Assembly: GCA_937901395.1 (NCBI GenBank)
Contig: CALCDB010000013.1
Coordinates: 1-7,959, forward strand
Length of the DNA: 7,959 nt
Source: an uncultured Verrucomicrobiota bacterium
Lineage (GTDB): Bacteria > Verrucomicrobiota > Kiritimatiellia > RFP12 > UBA1067
Direction of reading: 5' to 3'
Positions 6,544 to 7,959 of the stretch are shown piece by piece. Made by a program: the position numbers and the translations under genes. The notes under the pieces are model-generated. The model was not told the DNA's origin. It did no database searches and saw only the letters and a program-made list of their open reading frames with translations. Every line of letters starts with the position of its first letter. Position 1 is the stretch's first letter.

Positions 6544-7836
6544 CTATATTTCTCTTTTCTGTCCAAAATCGGGCTGTCTGCGTCCCTGATTGGAACGATG
6601 GTTGTGATACTTGCGATTGTTGCGATTCCTATTCGCCGGATGCACCCATGGTGCTTGCGATAGCCCCTCGCGTTGCTTGCCCGCCTTCACCTCCACCGTC
6701 TGCGAATGATATGGATGGTCGCGATCGATCTGAATCGTCTTCTTGATCAAGCGCTCAATCGCCTTTAACTGTCCGCGCTCCTCGCTCGCCACGAAACTGA
6801 TGGCGATGCCCGATTCCCCCGCTCTCGCGGTTCGCCCGATGCGATGCACGTAACTCTCCGCCTCCATCGGCAAGTCGATGTTGATTACGCACGATACCTC
6901 CGGAACATCAATTCCTCTGCTGGCGATATCAGTGGCTACCAACACTCTCGTTTCCCCGCTCTTGAACCCCGCCAACGCTCTCGTCCTCTGCCCCTGCGTC
7001 TTATCCGAATGAATCGCCGCGCAATTGATGTTCTCGCGCCTGAGCTTCTTGCATACGCGATCCGCGCCATGACGCATCTTCGCAAATACCATCACCTTGG
7101 TCCATTCCGGATGCGTCTTCAACAGGTGAATCAACAGCGAATCCTTCGCGCCCTTGTCCACCAACATCACTCGTTGGTTTATCTTCTCCACCGTAGGCGC
7201 TTCCGGATTGATCTTAATCTGCACTGGATCCTTCACCAACTCCCCCGCCAATTTCGAAATCGCATTCGACATCGTCGCCGAAAAGAACATCGTCTGACGA
7301 GCGCGCGGCAACTTCGAGATGATTCGCTTGATATCGGGTAAAAAGCCCATATCCAGCATCCTATCCGCCTCATCCAACACAAAACACTCGACTTGATCAA
7401 GGTAGATTATCCCCTGCGTCATCAAATCAATCAGTCTCCCCGGACACGCAATGACGATTTCCGCCCCCTTCTTCACATCCTTCACTTGTGCGAATTGCGA
7501 TACCCCGCCGATTAGACAAGCAAACGGCAATTTGGAATACTTCGCGTATTTGCCAGTGTTTTCCGCCGTCTGCATCGCCAATTCGCGCGTTGGCGATAAT
7601 ATCAAGACTCGTGGGTGCCCAATATGCCGCGCCTTGCGAAACTTAATCAAATGGTTCAGTATTGGCAACATAAACGCTGCCGTCTTTCCCGTGCCCGTCT
7701 GTGCCACTCCAAGAATGTCCCTTCCCTCTATTATCGGGTCGATACATGCCTCCTGGATAGGTGTGCACTCATCGAACCTCATGTCCCAGAGTGCATCAAG
7801 TATATTATCGTTTAATAATGTTTCGTCAAATCTCAT
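6544..7836 (-). CDS. rhlE: DEAD-box ATP-dependent RNA helicase, RhlE type
   Basis: An ATP-driven RNA helicase that opens short duplexes, in ribosome assembly or RNA decay. The motifs are complete. Numbered from the ATG chosen here (430 residues), they are: Q motif ending TPIQ (25-28), motif I AQTGTGKT (45-52), Ia PTRELA, DEAD (155-158), SAT (186-188), HSDKTQGQRTRALAGF (276-291), ATDIASRGIDVP (301-312) and HRIGRTAR (331-338). Motif Ib reads CPGR instead of the usual TPGR. The wording follows E. coli RhlE throughout. A basic Arg/Asn/His-rich tail from about residue 386 to the end is probably an RNA-binding extension. The ATG at 7836 is preferred because family members begin just before FxxLxL-like residues (here MRFDETLLN). 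A TTG at 7857 would add seven residues. It is the first gene of the visible run. Confidence 0.95.
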   Translation of the reverse strand: MRFDETLLNDNILDALWDMRFDECTPIQEACIDPIIEGRDILGVAQTGTGKTAAFMLPILNHLIKFRKARHIGHPRVLILSPTRELAMQTAENTGKYAKYSKLPFACLIGGVSQFAQVKDVKKGAEIVIACPGRLIDLMTQGIIYLDQVECFVLDEADRMLDMGFLPDIKRIISKLPRARQTMFFSATMSNAISKLAGELVKDPVQIKINPEAPTVEKINQRVMLVDKGAKDSLLIHLLKTHPEWTKVMVFAKMRHGADRVCKKLRRENINCAAIHSDKTQGQRTRALAGFKSGETRVLVATDIASRGIDVPEVSCVINIDLPMEAESYVHRIGRTARAGESGIAISFVASEERGQLKAIERLIKKTIQIDRDHPYHSQTVEVKAGKQREGLSQAPWVHPANRNRNNRKYHNHRSNQGRRQPDFGQKREI

Positions 7837-7857
7837 AAAAATAAAGATCCCACCCAA

Positions 7858-7873
7858 CCTCCCCGAGGGGAGG
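7858..7873. repeat. Perfect GC-rich inverted repeat in the helicase leader
   Basis: Two 7-base arms, CCTCCCC and GGGGAGG, flank a 2-base centre, giving a perfect 16-nt palindromic hairpin. In the mRNA sense the downstream arm GGGGAGG contains an ideal anti-ribosomal GGAGG but ends 21 nt before the chosen ATG, and directly abuts the alternative TTG. The block CCCACCC next to it (7849-7855, just downstream on the transcript) and the abrupt GC-richness within an AT-rich region resemble dispersed palindromic intergenic repeats. No T-run follows directly on either strand, so it is not a standard terminator. Confidence 0.6.
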
Positions 7874-7895
7874 AGATGAAAGTCACATTTGAAAG

Positions 7896-7901
7896 TTTAT
7901 A
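7896..7901 (-). promoter_or_regulatory. Weak candidate -10 element upstream of the helicase gene
   Basis: The minus strand reads TATAAA, matching TATAAT at 5 of 6 positions, in an AT-rich noncoding stretch about 60 nt before the helicase ATG. The best -35 at 18-bp spacing (TCGTAA) matches only 3 of 6, so the promoter assignment is tentative. If it is used, the transcript would begin near 7890 and its leader would include the inverted repeat. Confidence 0.25.
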
Positions 7902-7906
7902 AAGTT

Positions 7907-7957
7907 ATTTACTATCTATTTACGATATACTATTTATTTACAATTTAATACATTTAC
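7907..7957. repeat. Four GTAAAT direct repeats in AT-rich leader
   Basis: On the minus strand the hexamer GTAAAT occurs four times in 51 bases (7907-7912, 7918-7923, 7936-7941 and 7952-7957). Three of the copies extend to GTAAATA. Start-to-start distances are 11, 18 and 16 bases. The stretch lacks genes and is far more AT-rich than the rest of the window. It could hold operator sites, or be low-complexity AT-rich sequence. The array may continue beyond the right edge. Confidence 0.45.
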
Positions 7958-7959
7958 AA

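Noticed and set aside
6844..7341. 165-codon plus-strand open frame inside the helicase gene
   Set aside because: It lies opposite conserved helicase motifs and its translation is Arg/His/Leu-rich without any domain, so it is an antisense shadow.
7858..7873. Inverted repeat as an intrinsic terminator
   Set aside because: On the plus strand it is followed by AGATGAAAG. On the minus strand the nearest T-rich run begins more than 10 bases after the stem. Neither fits the hairpin plus U-tract layout.
7907..7957. Repeats as a CRISPR array
   Set aside because: The repeated unit is only 6-7 bases, with 5-12-base gaps. That is far too short for CRISPR repeats and spacers.
1..7959. A hidden defence, mobile or biosynthetic system
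   Set aside because: Each gene of more than 90 codons is a well-known housekeeping family with intact active sites. There are no transposase, integrase, toxin, nuclease or effector-like genes and no target-site duplications.

Overview
This is an ordinary bacterial housekeeping stretch. Every convincing gene lies on the minus strand, so transcription runs from the right edge to the left. In that order the window holds an RhlE-type DEAD-box RNA helicase, citrate synthase (gltA), type I methionine aminopeptidase (map), ArgJ, TolB, GatC, GatA, and the first 62 codons of a cyclophilin-type peptidyl-prolyl isomerase cut by the left edge. I see no RNA gene, insertion sequence, CRISPR array, phage gene or defence system.

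Organism: TolB, with its signal peptide, points to a Gram-negative (diderm) cell. GatC and GatA show that the cell makes Gln-tRNA and/or Asn-tRNA by transamidation. That argues against typical Gammaproteobacteria, which rely on GlnRS/AsnRS. The citrate synthase has the HAEHGGGN active-site form that I associate with Clostridia and several other anaerobic lineages. Together these fit an uncultured diderm outside the Gammaproteobacteria, possibly of the PVC group (Kiritimatiellota, Lentisphaerota or Verrucomicrobiota). The lineage is an inference with low confidence.

Layout: the right-most ~85 bases are strongly AT-rich and noncoding, with four GTAAAT repeats and a weak promoter-like -10. A perfect GC-rich inverted repeat follows, just before the helicase start. 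The helicase, gltA and map are packed with gaps of 18 and 1 nt. A 99-nt gap without a visible terminator leads to argJ. A 49-nt gap holding a good extended -10 promoter (TGGTATAAT, 17-bp spacer) then leads to tolB. tolB, gatC, gatA and the isomerase are tightly coupled, with gaps of 1 and 3 nt and then a 20-nt overlap. The simplest model is one long co-oriented transcript with an internal promoter that can drive tolB-gatC-gatA-ppiB separately.

Functionally, most of the genes serve translation and protein maturation: RNA unwinding, tRNA amidation, removal of the initiator Met, and proline isomerisation. To these are added an envelope protein (TolB) and two acetyl-CoA/glutamate-linked metabolic enzymes (GltA, ArgJ). 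The points worth a second look are regulatory: an Arg/Lys-rich mini-ORF whose stop overlaps the argJ start, the hairpin and repeats in the helicase leader, and the isolated tolB with its own promoter.
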